64,000 nt of DNA from an uncultured Clostridia bacterium. Its GTDB lineage: Bacteria; Bacillota; Clostridia; Oscillospirales; CAG-272. The position numbers and the translations under genes are program-made. Below, piece by piece: positions 7,667 through 17,311 of this stretch. The notes beneath the pieces are model-generated. The model ran no database searches. It saw only the letters and a list, made by a program, of their open reading frames with translations, and had not been told where the DNA came from. Where the stretch lies: NCBI GenBank assembly GCA_948466345.1, contig CAOKAC010000001.1, positions 320,283-384,282 on the forward strand, written 5' to 3'. Positions within the stretch are counted from its first letter, which is position 1; every line of letters starts with the position of its first letter.

Positions 7667-7718
7667 TTTTGACCCTTTATTTTACCCTTTACAGCTTCAT
7701 AAAGGGTCAGAAACATAG
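7667..7718 (+). repeat. Right copy of 52-bp subterminal direct repeat
   Basis: Matches 1330-1381 with about three differences, same orientation. Here an extra TGACCCTTA unit precedes it. See the left copy for the proposed arm-site role. Confidence 0.7.
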
Positions 7719-7805
7719 AACTATATATTTTTATAAAAACCGCAAAACCCTATATTTTAAAGGATTATTTAGGAATTATCATAAAACATAAAAATTTAAT
7801 GTTAT

Positions 7806-7830
7806 AGTTCGAGTCTTTGTGCCCCTGCCA
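7806..7830 (+). repeat. attR: duplicated 3' end of tRNA-Trp
   Basis: Exact 25-bp copy of the tRNA-Trp 3' end with no tRNA body in front of it. It marks the right boundary of the integrated element, about 6.6 kb from attL. Confidence 0.9.
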
Positions 7831-7835
7831 TTCAT

Positions 7836-7868
7836 AAAAATCCCAGCCCTATAGGGCTGGGGTTTTTA
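7836..7868 (+). terminator. Displaced terminator of tRNA-Trp
   Basis: CCCAGCCCTATAGGGCTGGG, a perfect hairpin flanked by A5 and T5, sits immediately outside attR. Before integration it would have followed tRNA-Trp directly. It can also serve nadE from the other side. Confidence 0.85.
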
Positions 7869-7889
7869 TTCTAAACGAGATATTCTTTC

Positions 7890-8618
7890 TTAGCCTTTGT
7901 AAACGGCAATACCTTCCCTCTTATGCGCACTTATCCGATGCATCCGCTCCACAATCTGTTTTTTATCCTCCGGGATATCTTCTCCCGCAAGAAAAGCATC
8001 GAGCTCCGCATAGGTAACGCCCATTTCCGTTTCATCTGTCTGCCCATCAAAGAGCGCTGCCGACGGCGCTTTTTCTATTACGCATTTCGGCGCATCCAGA
8101 TACCGTAAAAATGCATAAACCTCGGTAACGGTAAGATCCGCAATGGGATTAAAGTCGCAGCCGCCGTCGCCCCATTTTGTAAAATATCCTACATACGCCT
8201 CGCTTTTATTGCCTGTTCCAGCGACAAGTCTATTTTCTGCCGCCGCAACTGCATACAGCGTGAGCATGCGCAAGCGGGGCGCCATATTTGCAAGCGCAGG
8301 CGTATTCAACGCAGTAACTCCACTAAGCGCCTGTATCTCCGCCTCTTTGACAGGGGTAAGGTCTACTGTACGGGTTTCGATATTGTACTTATCGGCAACC
8401 TCCATGGCATCAGCGGCATCCTGGGTATAATTTCGCTGTGATGTACACGGCAGGATGATTCCCACCGTATTGTCGCAAGCGGCCTTGCAGAGAATACTCA
8501 CCAAAGCACAGTCCTTGCCGCCGCTATTTCCATAAACGATACCCGCGGCACCGCTCCGGGCTAAAACAGACTTTATAAAAGCAACTCTATTTTCAAATTC
8601 TATTTTATAATCACGCAT
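7890..8618 (-). CDS. nadE: NAD+ synthase, ammonia-dependent type
   Basis: A 242-residue cytosolic ATP-pyrophosphatase that amidates nicotinate adenine dinucleotide to NAD+. The ATP loop reads GNSGGKDCAL (usual SGGxDS) near residue 30. The conserved GTGNKSEAYVGYFTKWGDG segment follows near 135, then FNPIADLTVTEVY. There is no N-terminal glutaminase domain, so it should use free ammonia. The ATG overlaps the dapL stop (TAATG), placing it last in the leftward purF-carA-carB-dapF-dapL-nadE run. Confidence 0.9.
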   Translation of the reverse strand: MRDYKIEFENRVAFIKSVLARSGAAGIVYGNSGGKDCALVSILCKAACDNTVGIILPCTSQRNYTQDAADAMEVADKYNIETRTVDLTPVKEAEIQALSGVTALNTPALANMAPRLRMLTLYAVAAAENRLVAGTGNKSEAYVGYFTKWGDGGCDFNPIADLTVTEVYAFLRYLDAPKCVIEKAPSAALFDGQTDETEMGVTYAELDAFLAGEDIPEDKKQIVERMHRISAHKREGIAVYKG

Positions 8619-9814
8619 TATAATCCCTTCTTTCCAAGCAGTCCGGCAATGCGGCGGGCCGCTTCTTTTGTATCTTCAGGACTGCCAAAGGTAGAGAACC
8701 GAAAATATCCTTCTCCACAGGCTCCAAAGCCTTCTCCAGGCGTTCCCACTACTTGAATTTCCCTTAAAAGATAATCAAAAAATTCCCAACTGCCCATACC
8801 ATCCGGACACTGCATCCAAATATACGGAGCATTTTTCCCGCCGCAGTACCAGATACCAAGCTCGTCAAGCGCATCCATAAGAACCTTGGCGTTTTTCTTG
8901 TAAATAGCGATATTTTCCCGAATCTGCCGCTGTCCTTCCGGTGTAAATACAGCGGCGCCGCCCTTTTGGATAATGTAGGAAACCCCGTTTGTCTTTGTGG
9001 TGCGGTTGCGTACCCACATTTCATGAAAATGCATACCGCTGCGGCAAAGCGCCTTGGGCACTACAGTGTATCCCAGTCGGGTACCGGTAAAGCCTGCAGT
9101 TTTTGAAAGAGAACAAATTTCAATAGCGCAGGTTTGCGCGCCGTCCAGTTCAAAAATACTGTGGGGCAAAGCCGGATCCTCGATAAAGGCTTCATAAGCG
9201 GCGTCAAACAGAATCACTGAACCGTTTTCATTGGCGAAATCTACCCAATCCTGCAGCTGGCTGCGGCTGAACACCGCACCGGTAGGATTGTTCGGGGAAC
9301 ATATGTAAAGTATATCCGCTTTCGTATCCTCCTGCGGCGCCGGCAAAAATGCGTTTTCCTGCCCGCAAGGCAGATGCAGAATTTTTCTGCCAGCCATTAT
9401 ATTGGCATCCACATAAGCCGGATACGCCGGTTCAATCACAAGCGCGCTGCTGCGCGGATCAAATAAATCGAGAATGTCCCCTAGTTCGTCGCTAGCGCCG
9501 CTGGACACAAATACCTCGTCCGCAGATATCTGCACGCCCCGCTCTCTATAGTACCCTGCAATGGTCTCCCGCAGAAACGGCGCGCCGCACTCCGGCATAT
9601 AACCGTGAAAATGATCCTTCGCGGCCTGATCGTCCACCGCATCGTGCAGTGCCTGAATAACAGCCGCCGGAAGTGGGAGAGATACATCGCCAATTCCCAT
9701 ACGATAAAGATATTTATCTGGGTTAGCTTCCAGATACGCTTTCGTCTTCTGGGCGATATTATAAAAGAGATAAGAATCCTTTAAATCCGCATAATGCATA
9801 TTAGGTGTAATCAT
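8618..9814 (-). CDS. dapL: LL-diaminopimelate aminotransferase
   Basis: A 398-residue PLP-dependent class I/II aminotransferase. It converts tetrahydrodipicolinate to LL-diaminopimelate in one step, supplying lysine and cell-wall precursors. The start MITPNMHYADLKDSYLF and the MGIGDVSLPLP segment are typical. SPNNPTGA is near residue 172, and the PLP lysine is in SLSKTAGFTGTRLGY near 240. Full family length. The ATG overlaps the dapF stop by 4 nt and the next enzyme of the pathway, DapF, is adjacent, which supports the function. Confidence 0.94.
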   Translation of the reverse strand: MITPNMHYADLKDSYLFYNIAQKTKAYLEANPDKYLYRMGIGDVSLPLPAAVIQALHDAVDDQAAKDHFHGYMPECGAPFLRETIAGYYRERGVQISADEVFVSSGASDELGDILDLFDPRSSALVIEPAYPAYVDANIMAGRKILHLPCGQENAFLPAPQEDTKADILYICSPNNPTGAVFSRSQLQDWVDFANENGSVILFDAAYEAFIEDPALPHSIFELDGAQTCAIEICSLSKTAGFTGTRLGYTVVPKALCRSGMHFHEMWVRNRTTKTNGVSYIIQKGGAAVFTPEGQRQIRENIAIYKKNAKVLMDALDELGIWYCGGKNAPYIWMQCPDGMGSWEFFDYLLREIQVVGTPGEGFGACGEGYFRFSTFGSPEDTKEAARRIAGLLGKKGL

Positions 9815-10602
9815 TTCACTGTCTCCCCTTCATAAACGGTTTCTGCAGGCCCCGTCATCGTTACCGTATTGTCCGGGGCAATCTGAATGTTCAGCGTACC
9901 GCCGTCCAGGCGTACATATATGGGGGCGTCATAGCTGCACTGCCCCTTAACCACCGCCGCCATTGCGCTGGCACATGCCCCGGTCCCGCAAGCCATTGTT
10001 ACGCCGCTGCCTCGCTCCCATACACGCATACGCAGTTCGTTTTTTGAAAGAACCTGGACAAACTCCACATTCACGCCATCAGGAAATGCTTCATGATGCG
10101 CAAGCCTTGGTCCTAGCTCCGTCAGCGGCGCGGTTTCAATATCATCTACAAAAATAACTGCATGGGGATTGCCCACCGAAACCGGCGTACAGCATACCTG
10201 GATGCCGTCCAGCTCCAAAGCTCTGTCCTTCTCCGGCACAGCAGCACCCATATGAACAGCTACTGTTTTTACCTTCCCACCAACGGGCTGCAAATCAAGA
10301 TATTTTATGCCGGACAGTGTTTCGATTTTCAAGTGGGTTTTGTCGGTATACCCCTTGTCATACACATATTTGCCTACACAGCGGATACCGTTTCCACACA
10401 TTTTCGCCTCGCTGCCGTCCGCATTGAAAATACGCATTTTAAAGTCAGCAATATCGGAGGGAGAAATATAAATCATTCCATCAGATCCGGCCCCAAAATG
10501 CCGCTGGGACAGTTCTCTGGAAAGCTGTGCAATATCTTCAGGAACCGCACCGTAAACATACAGATAATCGTTTCCCAGTCCGTGCATTTTTGTAAAGTGC
10601 AT
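9811..10602 (-). CDS. dapF: Diaminopimelate epimerase
   Basis: A 263-residue PLP-independent racemase converting LL- to meso-diaminopimelate. The start FTKMHGLGNDYLYV is diagnostic. The two catalytic cysteines are seen in MCGNGIRC (about residue 70) and ACGTGAC (about 205), in the two pseudo-symmetric halves. It begins 18 bp after carB ends and its stop overlaps the dapL start, so it is part of the same operon. Confidence 0.95.
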   Translation of the reverse strand: MHFTKMHGLGNDYLYVYGAVPEDIAQLSRELSQRHFGAGSDGMIYISPSDIADFKMRIFNADGSEAKMCGNGIRCVGKYVYDKGYTDKTHLKIETLSGIKYLDLQPVGGKVKTVAVHMGAAVPEKDRALELDGIQVCCTPVSVGNPHAVIFVDDIETAPLTELGPRLAHHEAFPDGVNVEFVQVLSKNELRMRVWERGSGVTMACGTGACASAMAAVVKGQCSYDAPIYVRLDGGTLNIQIAPDNTVTMTGPAETVYEGETVK

Positions 10603-10620
10603 AACTACATACCTCCCCGG

Positions 10621-13600
10621 TTATTCATCGTCTATTTGAGATATCCCAATGGTTACTTCCTCCAAAACTTCGAGCAGCATCTTTACCGTATCCAGGGAAG
10701 TAAGCATCGTGATGTTGTTTTGAGAAGCGCAGCGGCGAATAGCAACGCCATCCTCGTAATGTACTCCGGAAAGGATCGCACGGGTGCAGATTACATAGCT
10801 GACATATCCTGCCCGGATAGATTCCAGTATCTCTTCACTGCCCTCAGAGAGCTTACGGCGGATACGGGTACGAATGCCCTGCTCTTTTAAAAAGAGGGCT
10901 GTGCCTATTGTGGCTTCGATGTTGAAGCCCATATCATAAAACCGGCGTACGAGAGGCAGGGCCTCTTCCTTATCCTCATCGGCAAGGGTGACGACCACTG
11001 TGCCATAGTTCTGCACCTTGATTCCAGAGGCAATCATCGCCTTATACATCGCTCGATGCAGCTTTTTATCATAACCAATTGCTTCTCCGGTTGACTTCAT
11101 TTCAGGAGAGAGATATGCATCCATTCCGTACAGCTTAGAAAACGAAAATGCGGGAACCTTTACATAATAACGGTTTTTTTCCCTAGGATAATTTTCCATG
11201 ATCCCCTGCTTCGCAAGGCTCTTTCCAAGCATAACAAGCGTGGCGATATCTGCCAGGCTGTAGCCAGTCGCCTTTGAAAGAAACGGCACCGTTCGGGAAG
11301 AGCGGGGATTCACCTCGATGATATAAACGTCTTCATGGTCGTCTACGATAAACTGGATATTAAATAGACCCACGATGCCGATTCCAAGCCCCAACCGTTC
11401 GGTATAATCCAAAATCGTGCTTTTGACCTTTGCGGATATGCTGTAGGTTGGATAAATACTGATGGAGTCGCCGGAATGTACACCAGTTCTCTCCACAAGC
11501 TCCATAATTCCGGGAATAAATACCTGCTTGCCGTCGCAAATAGCGTCGACTTCAACCTCTTTGCCGCGGATATATTTATCTACCAGCACGGGTTTGTCCT
11601 CATCGATTTCCACGGCGGTTTTCAAATAATTCCGGAGTGCCTCTTCCTTAGCCACAATCTGCATTGCCCGACCGCCAAGCACAAAGCTGGGTCGAACAAG
11701 CACCGGATATCCTATTTTCTCGGCAGCCCGGATGCCCTCCTCTATACTGGTTACGGCGCGCCCCTTCGGCTGGGGAATTTCCAGCGAGGACAACAACCGC
11801 TCAAAGGCGTCTCTGTTTTCCGCACGCTCAATCGCATCGCAGTCCGTGCCGATGATTCTGACTCCACGCTCCCGCAGGGGCTGCGCCAGGTTGATTGCTG
11901 TCTGACCGCCCAGGGTTGCGATAACCCCCTCCGGCTGCTCCAGCGCTATAACATTCATAACATCTTCCACGCACAGAGGTTCAAAATACAGCTTATCGGA
12001 GCAGGTGTAATCAGTAGAAACCGTTTCAGGATTGTTGTTGATAATAACAGCCTCGTAGCCGGCTTCCTTAATGGTCTGCACGGCGTGTACAGTGGAATAG
12101 TCAAACTCTACCCCCTGGCCGATGCGGATGGGGCCGGAACCTAGCACAATGATTTTTTTCTTTTTGGATACGATGGACTCGTTTTCGTCTTCATAGGTAG
12201 AGTAGAAGTACGGGATATAGCTGTCAAATTCAGAGGCGCAGGTATCGATCATTTTATATACAGGGACGATGCTGTGTTCACACCGCAGACGAAAGATTTC
12301 CGTCTCTGTTCTGTTCCAAATCGCCCCAATCTCCCTGTCGGAAAAGCCCATTTGCTTTGCCTCGCGCAAAGTATTGATATCACCGGGGTTATCCTTCAGC
12401 ACCTGTTCCTTTTCTACAATATTTTTCAACTTGCGAATAAAGAATGGATCTATAGCGGTTGCCGCCGTTATATCCTGTGTTTTGCAGCCAAGCCGCAAAA
12501 GCTGGGCAATCGCATAAATGCGGTCGTCTGTACCGATTTTGATATACTCCAGCAGCTGCGATTTTGACATGGCATCAAACTTGCCGCTATGCAAATGATA
12601 CAGACCAATTTCAAGAGAGCGAATCGCCTTAAGCAGGCTCTCTTCTACCGTCCTGCCGATACTCATAACCTCGCCGGTGGCTTTCATTTGCGTGGAAAGC
12701 GCGTTGTCCGCCTCTGCAAACTTGTCAAATGGGAAACGAGGCATTTTGCTTACCACATAGTCCAGGGTTGGTTCAAAGGACGCAGGCGTATTTGCAATTT
12801 GAATTTCATCCAGCGTCATTCCAACCCCGATTTTGGCAGACACACGAGCAATGGGATACCCGCTGGCCTTGGAAGCCAAGGCGGAAGAACGGGATACTCT
12901 GGGGTTGACCTCGATAAGATAATACTGGAAAGAATTCGGATCAAGGGCAAACTGTACATTGCATCCGCCTTCAATTTTTAATGCACGAATTAATTTCAGC
13001 GCACTGTCTCTGAGCATATGGTATTCCTTGTTGGTTAGCGTTTGTGACGGGCAAACCACAATGGAATCGCCGGTATGGATTCCAACAGGATCCAGGTTTT
13101 CCATATTGCAGATTGTGATGGCAGTGTCATTGCTATCCCGCATCACTTCGTATTCAATTTCTTTGTATCCCTTGATGCTCTTTTCAATCAGCACCTGGCC
13201 AACTGGAGAAAGAGAAAGCGCATTTTTCATCAGCGGTAGAAGCTCTTCCTCGTTATCGGCAAATCCGCCGCCAGTACCACCAAGGGTAAACGCAGGACGA
13301 AGGACCACAGGATATCCGATTCTTTTCGCAACCGCCACACCTTCTTCCATAGAATTGGCGATATCGGAAGGCAAAACAGGCTCGCCAAGCGCTTCACAAA
13401 GCGCTTTGAAGAGCTCTCTGTCTTCCGCCTGGGCAATGCTGCTGCTTTGTGTTCCCAACAATTCCACACGGCATTCGGAAAGGATGCCTTTCTTTTCCAG
13501 ACTCATTGCAAGATTCAGTCCGGTTTGTCCTCCTATTCCGGGCAAAATCGCATCGGGACGCTCAAAGCGTATGATCTTAGCGATATATTCCAGCGTCAGG

Positions 13601-13803
13601 GGCTCCATATAAACCTTGTCGCAGATAGACGTATCGGTCATAATCGTGGCGGGGTTAGAATTGCAGAGAACTACCTCATATCCTTCTTCCTTTAGGGCGA
13701 GGCACGCCTGTGTTCCCGCATAGTCAAATTCCGCCGCCTGACCGATTACGATAGGACCACTGCCGATAACAAGAATTTTTTTGATATCCGTTCTTTTGGG
13801 CAT
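10621..13803 (-). CDS. carB: Carbamoyl-phosphate synthase large subunit
   Basis: A 1060-residue synthetase subunit making carbamoyl phosphate from bicarbonate, ATP and ammonia delivered by CarA; the product feeds arginine and pyrimidines. Two homologous halves are visible, each with an N-terminal IGSGPI.IGQ.EFDY-type motif (residues 11 and about 555) and an ATP-grasp domain with FNIQF or NVQFA. The last ~130 residues form the MGS-like allosteric domain. Full length for the family. It follows carA by 59 bp. Confidence 0.97.
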   Translation of the reverse strand: MPKRTDIKKILVIGSGPIVIGQAAEFDYAGTQACLALKEEGYEVVLCNSNPATIMTDTSICDKVYMEPLTLEYIAKIIRFERPDAILPGIGGQTGLNLAMSLEKKGILSECRVELLGTQSSSIAQAEDRELFKALCEALGEPVLPSDIANSMEEGVAVAKRIGYPVVLRPAFTLGGTGGGFADNEEELLPLMKNALSLSPVGQVLIEKSIKGYKEIEYEVMRDSNDTAITICNMENLDPVGIHTGDSIVVCPSQTLTNKEYHMLRDSALKLIRALKIEGGCNVQFALDPNSFQYYLIEVNPRVSRSSALASKASGYPIARVSAKIGVGMTLDEIQIANTPASFEPTLDYVVSKMPRFPFDKFAEADNALSTQMKATGEVMSIGRTVEESLLKAIRSLEIGLYHLHSGKFDAMSKSQLLEYIKIGTDDRIYAIAQLLRLGCKTQDITAATAIDPFFIRKLKNIVEKEQVLKDNPGDINTLREAKQMGFSDREIGAIWNRTETEIFRLRCEHSIVPVYKMIDTCASEFDSYIPYFYSTYEDENESIVSKKKKIIVLGSGPIRIGQGVEFDYSTVHAVQTIKEAGYEAVIINNNPETVSTDYTCSDKLYFEPLCVEDVMNVIALEQPEGVIATLGGQTAINLAQPLRERGVRIIGTDCDAIERAENRDAFERLLSSLEIPQPKGRAVTSIEEGIRAAEKIGYPVLVRPSFVLGGRAMQIVAKEEALRNYLKTAVEIDEDKPVLVDKYIRGKEVEVDAICDGKQVFIPGIMELVERTGVHSGDSISIYPTYSISAKVKSTILDYTERLGLGIGIVGLFNIQFIVDDHEDVYIIEVNPRSSRTVPFLSKATGYSLADIATLVMLGKSLAKQGIMENYPREKNRYYVKVPAFSFSKLYGMDAYLSPEMKSTGEAIGYDKKLHRAMYKAMIASGIKVQNYGTVVVTLADEDKEEALPLVRRFYDMGFNIEATIGTALFLKEQGIRTRIRRKLSEGSEEILESIRAGYVSYVICTRAILSGVHYEDGVAIRRCASQNNITMLTSLDTVKMLLEVLEEVTIGISQIDDE

Positions 13804-13862
13804 TGCTCTTTCTTTCCTCCATCCGTCGTCATTTAAATAAGATGACAGTCTGCAAAATATGC

Positions 13863-14945
13863 TTATTTGCAGCTTTCCATTGTTTCTATAAAGCGGTCAA
13901 ACAAATAGGCGCTGTCCTGGGGACCAGGTGCGCTTTCAGGATGATACTGCACGCTGAACACCTTATCCCGAACGCACTTTACGCCTTCCACAGTCTGATC
14001 CAGCAAATTGATGTGAGTTGCTGTTATCGCCGTGCCCGCAAGACTACCGCCGTCTACCGCATAGGAATGGTTTTGCGATGTAATTTCAATTTTACCGCTT
14101 TCCAGGTTTCGAACCGGATGGTTCCCACCCCGGTGGCCGAATTTCAGCTTATAGGTTTTGGCTCCATACGCCAACGAAATAATTTGGTGGCCCAGACAAA
14201 TTCCGAATATTGGATATTTGCCAAGCAGTGTTTTTACCGCAGCGATGGTTTCCGGCACGTCCGTAGGGTCACCAGGACCATTGGAAATAAAGATTCCATC
14301 AGGATTCAGATTTTCGATGGTGCAGGCAGGCGTGTTCCACGGCACAACCGTTACCTTACAGCCGCGTTTATGTAAGGAGCGGACAATATTCATTTTCATA
14401 CCGCAATCGATGGCCACAACGTGATATTTCTCCGGCTGCGCCCTGGAAATCCACATGGTATCACAGCTCACCCGGGAAACTGCATTCTTGGGGATTTCCG
14501 TTTCTCCAAGAATCGCAAGGCCCCTCTCTATGGGAGTGGCAGCATTTGTAATCAAAACCTTTCGGCTGCCCCCATCGCGGATGGAACGGGTCAGCTTTCG
14601 TGTGTCGATGCCAGATATTCCGGGAATATGATAGTTCCTCATAACATCGGAAAGTGTGGCGGCGCTTCTGAAGTTAGAAGGCTCGTCATTGTATTCCCGA
14701 ACGATCAGCGCGCCAATGGTAGGCGTTTTGGTCTCATAGTCGTCCTCTGCCATTCCATAGTTGCCGATCAGGGGATAGGTCATAACAACCGCCTGATAAG
14801 TATAAGACGGGTCGGAAACGATTTCCTGATAGCCCACCATAGAGGTGTTGAATACAATTTCGCATACCCTATCCTCTTCACTTCCAAAGGAATACCCAAA
14901 GTACTCCTGACCGTCCTCTAAAATAATCTTTCTGTTAAAATCCAT
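13863..14945 (-). CDS. carA: Carbamoyl-phosphate synthase small (glutaminase) subunit
   Basis: A 360-residue class I glutamine amidotransferase subunit that channels ammonia to CarB. Start chosen at 14945 ([17 protein letters not shown]) with GAGGTG 7 bases before it; the open frame extends further upstream but without a plausible start. The N-terminal CarA domain spans 1-150. The triad is Cys in FGICLGHQ (about 245) and His/Glu in QYHPESAPG (about 335). It starts 10 bp after purF stops and is followed by carB. Confidence 0.96.
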   Translation of the reverse strand: MDFNRKIILEDGQEYFGYSFGSEEDRVCEIVFNTSMVGYQEIVSDPSYTYQAVVMTYPLIGNYGMAEDDYETKTPTIGALIVREYNDEPSNFRSAATLSDVMRNYHIPGISGIDTRKLTRSIRDGGSRKVLITNAATPIERGLAILGETEIPKNAVSRVSCDTMWISRAQPEKYHVVAIDCGMKMNIVRSLHKRGCKVTVVPWNTPACTIENLNPDGIFISNGPGDPTDVPETIAAVKTLLGKYPIFGICLGHQIISLAYGAKTYKLKFGHRGGNHPVRNLESGKIEITSQNHSYAVDGGSLAGTAITATHINLLDQTVEGVKCVRDKVFSVQYHPESAPGPQDSAYLFDRFIETMESCK

Positions 14946-14955
14946 GCAGTTCACC

Positions 14956-16386
14956 TCATTTTTTAACATCCGACAGGCGCTGTTCAAACCGGTCTTTTCG
15001 GGTATCCTCCGGAATCCTTGTGGGGTAGCTACCGTCAAAGCAGGCACTGCAGAAACCGTGACTGCCGATAAGACAATGCAAACTTTCTACCGGAAGATAG
15101 CCTAGAGAATCTGCGCCGATAATTTGAGCAATCTGCTCCGTGGTGTATTTACAGGCAATCAAATGCTCCTGGGAATCGATGTCGGTTCCATAATAACAGG
15201 GATGCAGAAAAGGCGGTGATGAAATACGCATGTGTATTTCCCTTGCGCCCGCCTGGCGCAGAAGATTTACGATGCGTCCGCTTGTAGTGCCGCGGACAAT
15301 AGAGTCGTCAATCAATACTACCCGCTTTCCCCTGACGGCGCTCTCCATTGCCGCAAGCTTGATTTTAACCTTATCCAGTCTATCTCCAGGAGATATAAAG
15401 GTTCTGCCGATGTACTTGTTTTTCAAAAGGCCGATACCATAGGGAATCCCCGATGCCTCGCTGAACCCAAGAGCCGCATCCAGTCCGGAATCGGGTACGC
15501 CGATCACAATATCCGCTTTGACCGGATGCGACTTTGCCAAAATCCTTCCGGCAAGAATCCGTGCGTCATGAACACAAACCCCGTCAATAACGGAATCGGG
15601 GCGCGCAAAGTAAATATATTCAAAGATACAAAGCTTTTTGTCCTTTTTGCCGCAATGCTCTCTTCTGGATTCCACTCCGTTTTTGCTGAATACCAAAATT
15701 TCTCCCGGCTCCACATCCCGGATAACCTCCCCGCCAACGGCCCGAATGGCACAGCCCTCAGAGGCGACCACATATATGCCGTCAGGCGTCTTTCCATAGC
15801 ATAGGGGACGAAATCCATATGGGTCCCGTGCGCAGATCAGCTTTTGCGGCGACATCAGTACCAGGGAATAGGCTCCATCCAGCGTATGCATAGCCCGGCT
15901 CAAGGCTTCTTCAATAGAAGGCGCCTGCAGTCGTTCCTTTGTTATAATATATGCAATAGTCTCTGTATCGCTGGTAGTATGGAAGATGGCGCCGGACAGC
16001 TCCAACGCATTTCGAAGCTCTGCCGCATTGGATAGATTGCCATTATGCGCCAGCGCCATTCTTCCTTTTTGGTGATTGACCTCAATTGGCTGGCAGTTAT
16101 TGCGGTTTGTGCCCCCGGTAGTGCCGTAGCGTACATGGGCAACCGCCATTGTGCCGGCTGGTAAACGGGACAGGACATCCTCTGAAAAAACTTCGCTGAC
16201 AAGTCCCATGTCTTTATGCGATGCAAACACGCCATCATCGTTGACAACGATACCGCAGCTTTCCTGCCCCCTGTGCTGCAGCGCATATAATCCATAATAG
16301 GAAATACCTGCGACATCGGCAGGCTTGGCGGCGATTACGCCAAATACGCCGCACTCTTCATGAATCCCCAACTGGGAGTACATCAT
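14956..16386 (-). CDS. purF: Amidophosphoribosyltransferase
   Basis: A 476-residue enzyme for the first step of purine synthesis: PRPP plus glutamine gives phosphoribosylamine. An 11-residue propeptide precedes the catalytic N-terminal Cys (EECGVFGV), as in the Bacillus-type enzyme. Cysteines in CIFEYIYFARP, HPCYYGT and SLHCLIGSHGFCSAC fit the four ligands of the oxygen-labile 4Fe-4S cluster of that type. The PRPP loop VLIDDSIVRGTT is near residue 350. It is first of the leftward run ending in nadE. The 166-bp upstream region holds a GAGTGGG/CCCACTC inverted repeat but no recognised riboswitch. Confidence 0.96.
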   Translation of the reverse strand: MMYSQLGIHEECGVFGVIAAKPADVAGISYYGLYALQHRGQESCGIVVNDDGVFASHKDMGLVSEVFSEDVLSRLPAGTMAVAHVRYGTTGGTNRNNCQPIEVNHQKGRMALAHNGNLSNAAELRNALELSGAIFHTTSDTETIAYIITKERLQAPSIEEALSRAMHTLDGAYSLVLMSPQKLICARDPYGFRPLCYGKTPDGIYVVASEGCAIRAVGGEVIRDVEPGEILVFSKNGVESRREHCGKKDKKLCIFEYIYFARPDSVIDGVCVHDARILAGRILAKSHPVKADIVIGVPDSGLDAALGFSEASGIPYGIGLLKNKYIGRTFISPGDRLDKVKIKLAAMESAVRGKRVVLIDDSIVRGTTSGRIVNLLRQAGAREIHMRISSPPFLHPCYYGTDIDSQEHLIACKYTTEQIAQIIGADSLGYLPVESLHCLIGSHGFCSACFDGSYPTRIPEDTRKDRFEQRLSDVKK

Positions 16387-16552
16387 GCTATACCTCTTAC
16401 TCTCTGTGTAGTTACAGCCTTTACCTTGGCAAACCGTTTTCGATTTACGTGAGTGGGGCAGGCCATATATTTTGCACGTATCTTACTCCCACTCGGTATA
16501 TTCAAAGTATCTAATCGCGATACCTACCAACTTGACAAACTGGAACGCTTTG

Positions 16553-17179
16553 CTATATGGAAGGTGTTGATTTTGTTTGTTTTCTTATAAAGATAAAACT
16601 TATAACACAAATGATAAAGAATACCAGGCCAAAAACGAAAGTATGAAATATTCCAATGGGATAAGGTGCAATCCACCCTTGTTTGAAAACGAGTATTGAA
16701 ATATATCCCGTCATCATAGAAGCCGGCATAAAAGCACTCCCAATCATATTCAGCCACGCAACATAAAAGGGAGCTTTTTCTGCCGACAATAATTTCCCAA
16801 TAAAATATCCGGCAATTCCAACTGCTTGGATAATCATTGAACCCCAAACAGTTTCCATTGTTTGCGCCTCATGCCACGCGCCAAATGCACAAAATAACCC
16901 AATCGCAACAAAGGTTGTTGATGAAATATAAAGCACCTTACTTGTAATTTCTTTGCTTTTTTGCTCTTCATCCTCTACCGGCTCAATTCCCTTTAGAATG
17001 TAATCTGTCGTTACTCCAAAAAAGTCGCTCATTATAATTATTTTTTCTAAGTCTGGTGTGCTTTGTTCACTTTCCCATTTAGAAACAGCTTGTCGTGAAA
17101 CGCCTACCTTATCTGCAAGTTCCTCTTGAGATATTCCTTTAGTTTTTCTTAAATATTGTATTCTGTCTGCCATATTCAT
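16553..17179 (-). CDS. XRE-family regulator with C-terminal membrane domain
   Basis: A 208-residue protein. Residues 1-60 form a Cro/CI helix-turn-helix (ISQEELADKVGVSRQAVSKWE). About 85-200 contain four hydrophobic segments predicted to cross the membrane, and the tail is basic. Start chosen at the ATG at 17179 with AAGGAG in front. A GTG 9 bases upstream would sit on the ribosome site. This membrane-bound XRE architecture is common in Firmicutes, usually with unknown ligands. It lies between guaA and purF and is probably transcribed on its own. Confidence 0.8.
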   Translation of the reverse strand: MNMADRIQYLRKTKGISQEELADKVGVSRQAVSKWESEQSTPDLEKIIIMSDFFGVTTDYILKGIEPVEDEEQKSKEITSKVLYISSTTFVAIGLFCAFGAWHEAQTMETVWGSMIIQAVGIAGYFIGKLLSAEKAPFYVAWLNMIGSAFMPASMMTGYISILVFKQGWIAPYPIGIFHTFVFGLVFFIICVISFIFIRKQTKSTPSI

Positions 17180-17206
17180 TGTCGGCACTCCTTTCTTTCA
17201 TGGTGT

Positions 17207-17219
17207 TATTGTAACAATA
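17207..17219. promoter_or_regulatory. Candidate operator upstream of the XRE membrane regulator
   Basis: TATTGT-A-ACAATA is a perfect inverted repeat centred about 34 bp upstream of the start codon, a typical location for autoregulation by an XRE dimer. Inference from position and symmetry. Confidence 0.45.
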
Positions 17220-17311
17220 TCATTGGTTGCATAGCCACCATTCAGGTATGGAAATGTGTCAACTGGCAGTTGCAATGATGTTTTTCACGTGCAAACGAAT
17301 GCAAAATCCTA

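Noticed and set aside
16400..16500. Possible purine riboswitch upstream of purF
   Set aside because: There is a GAGTGGG/CCCACTC inverted repeat, but the conserved purine-aptamer blocks are not present and there is no terminator.
16480..16555. Leftward frame reading ...FEYTEWE stop between the XRE gene and purF, like the 3' end of a lost gene
   Set aside because: Only about 25 residues, overlapping the end of the XRE gene, and no family could be assigned; may be chance.
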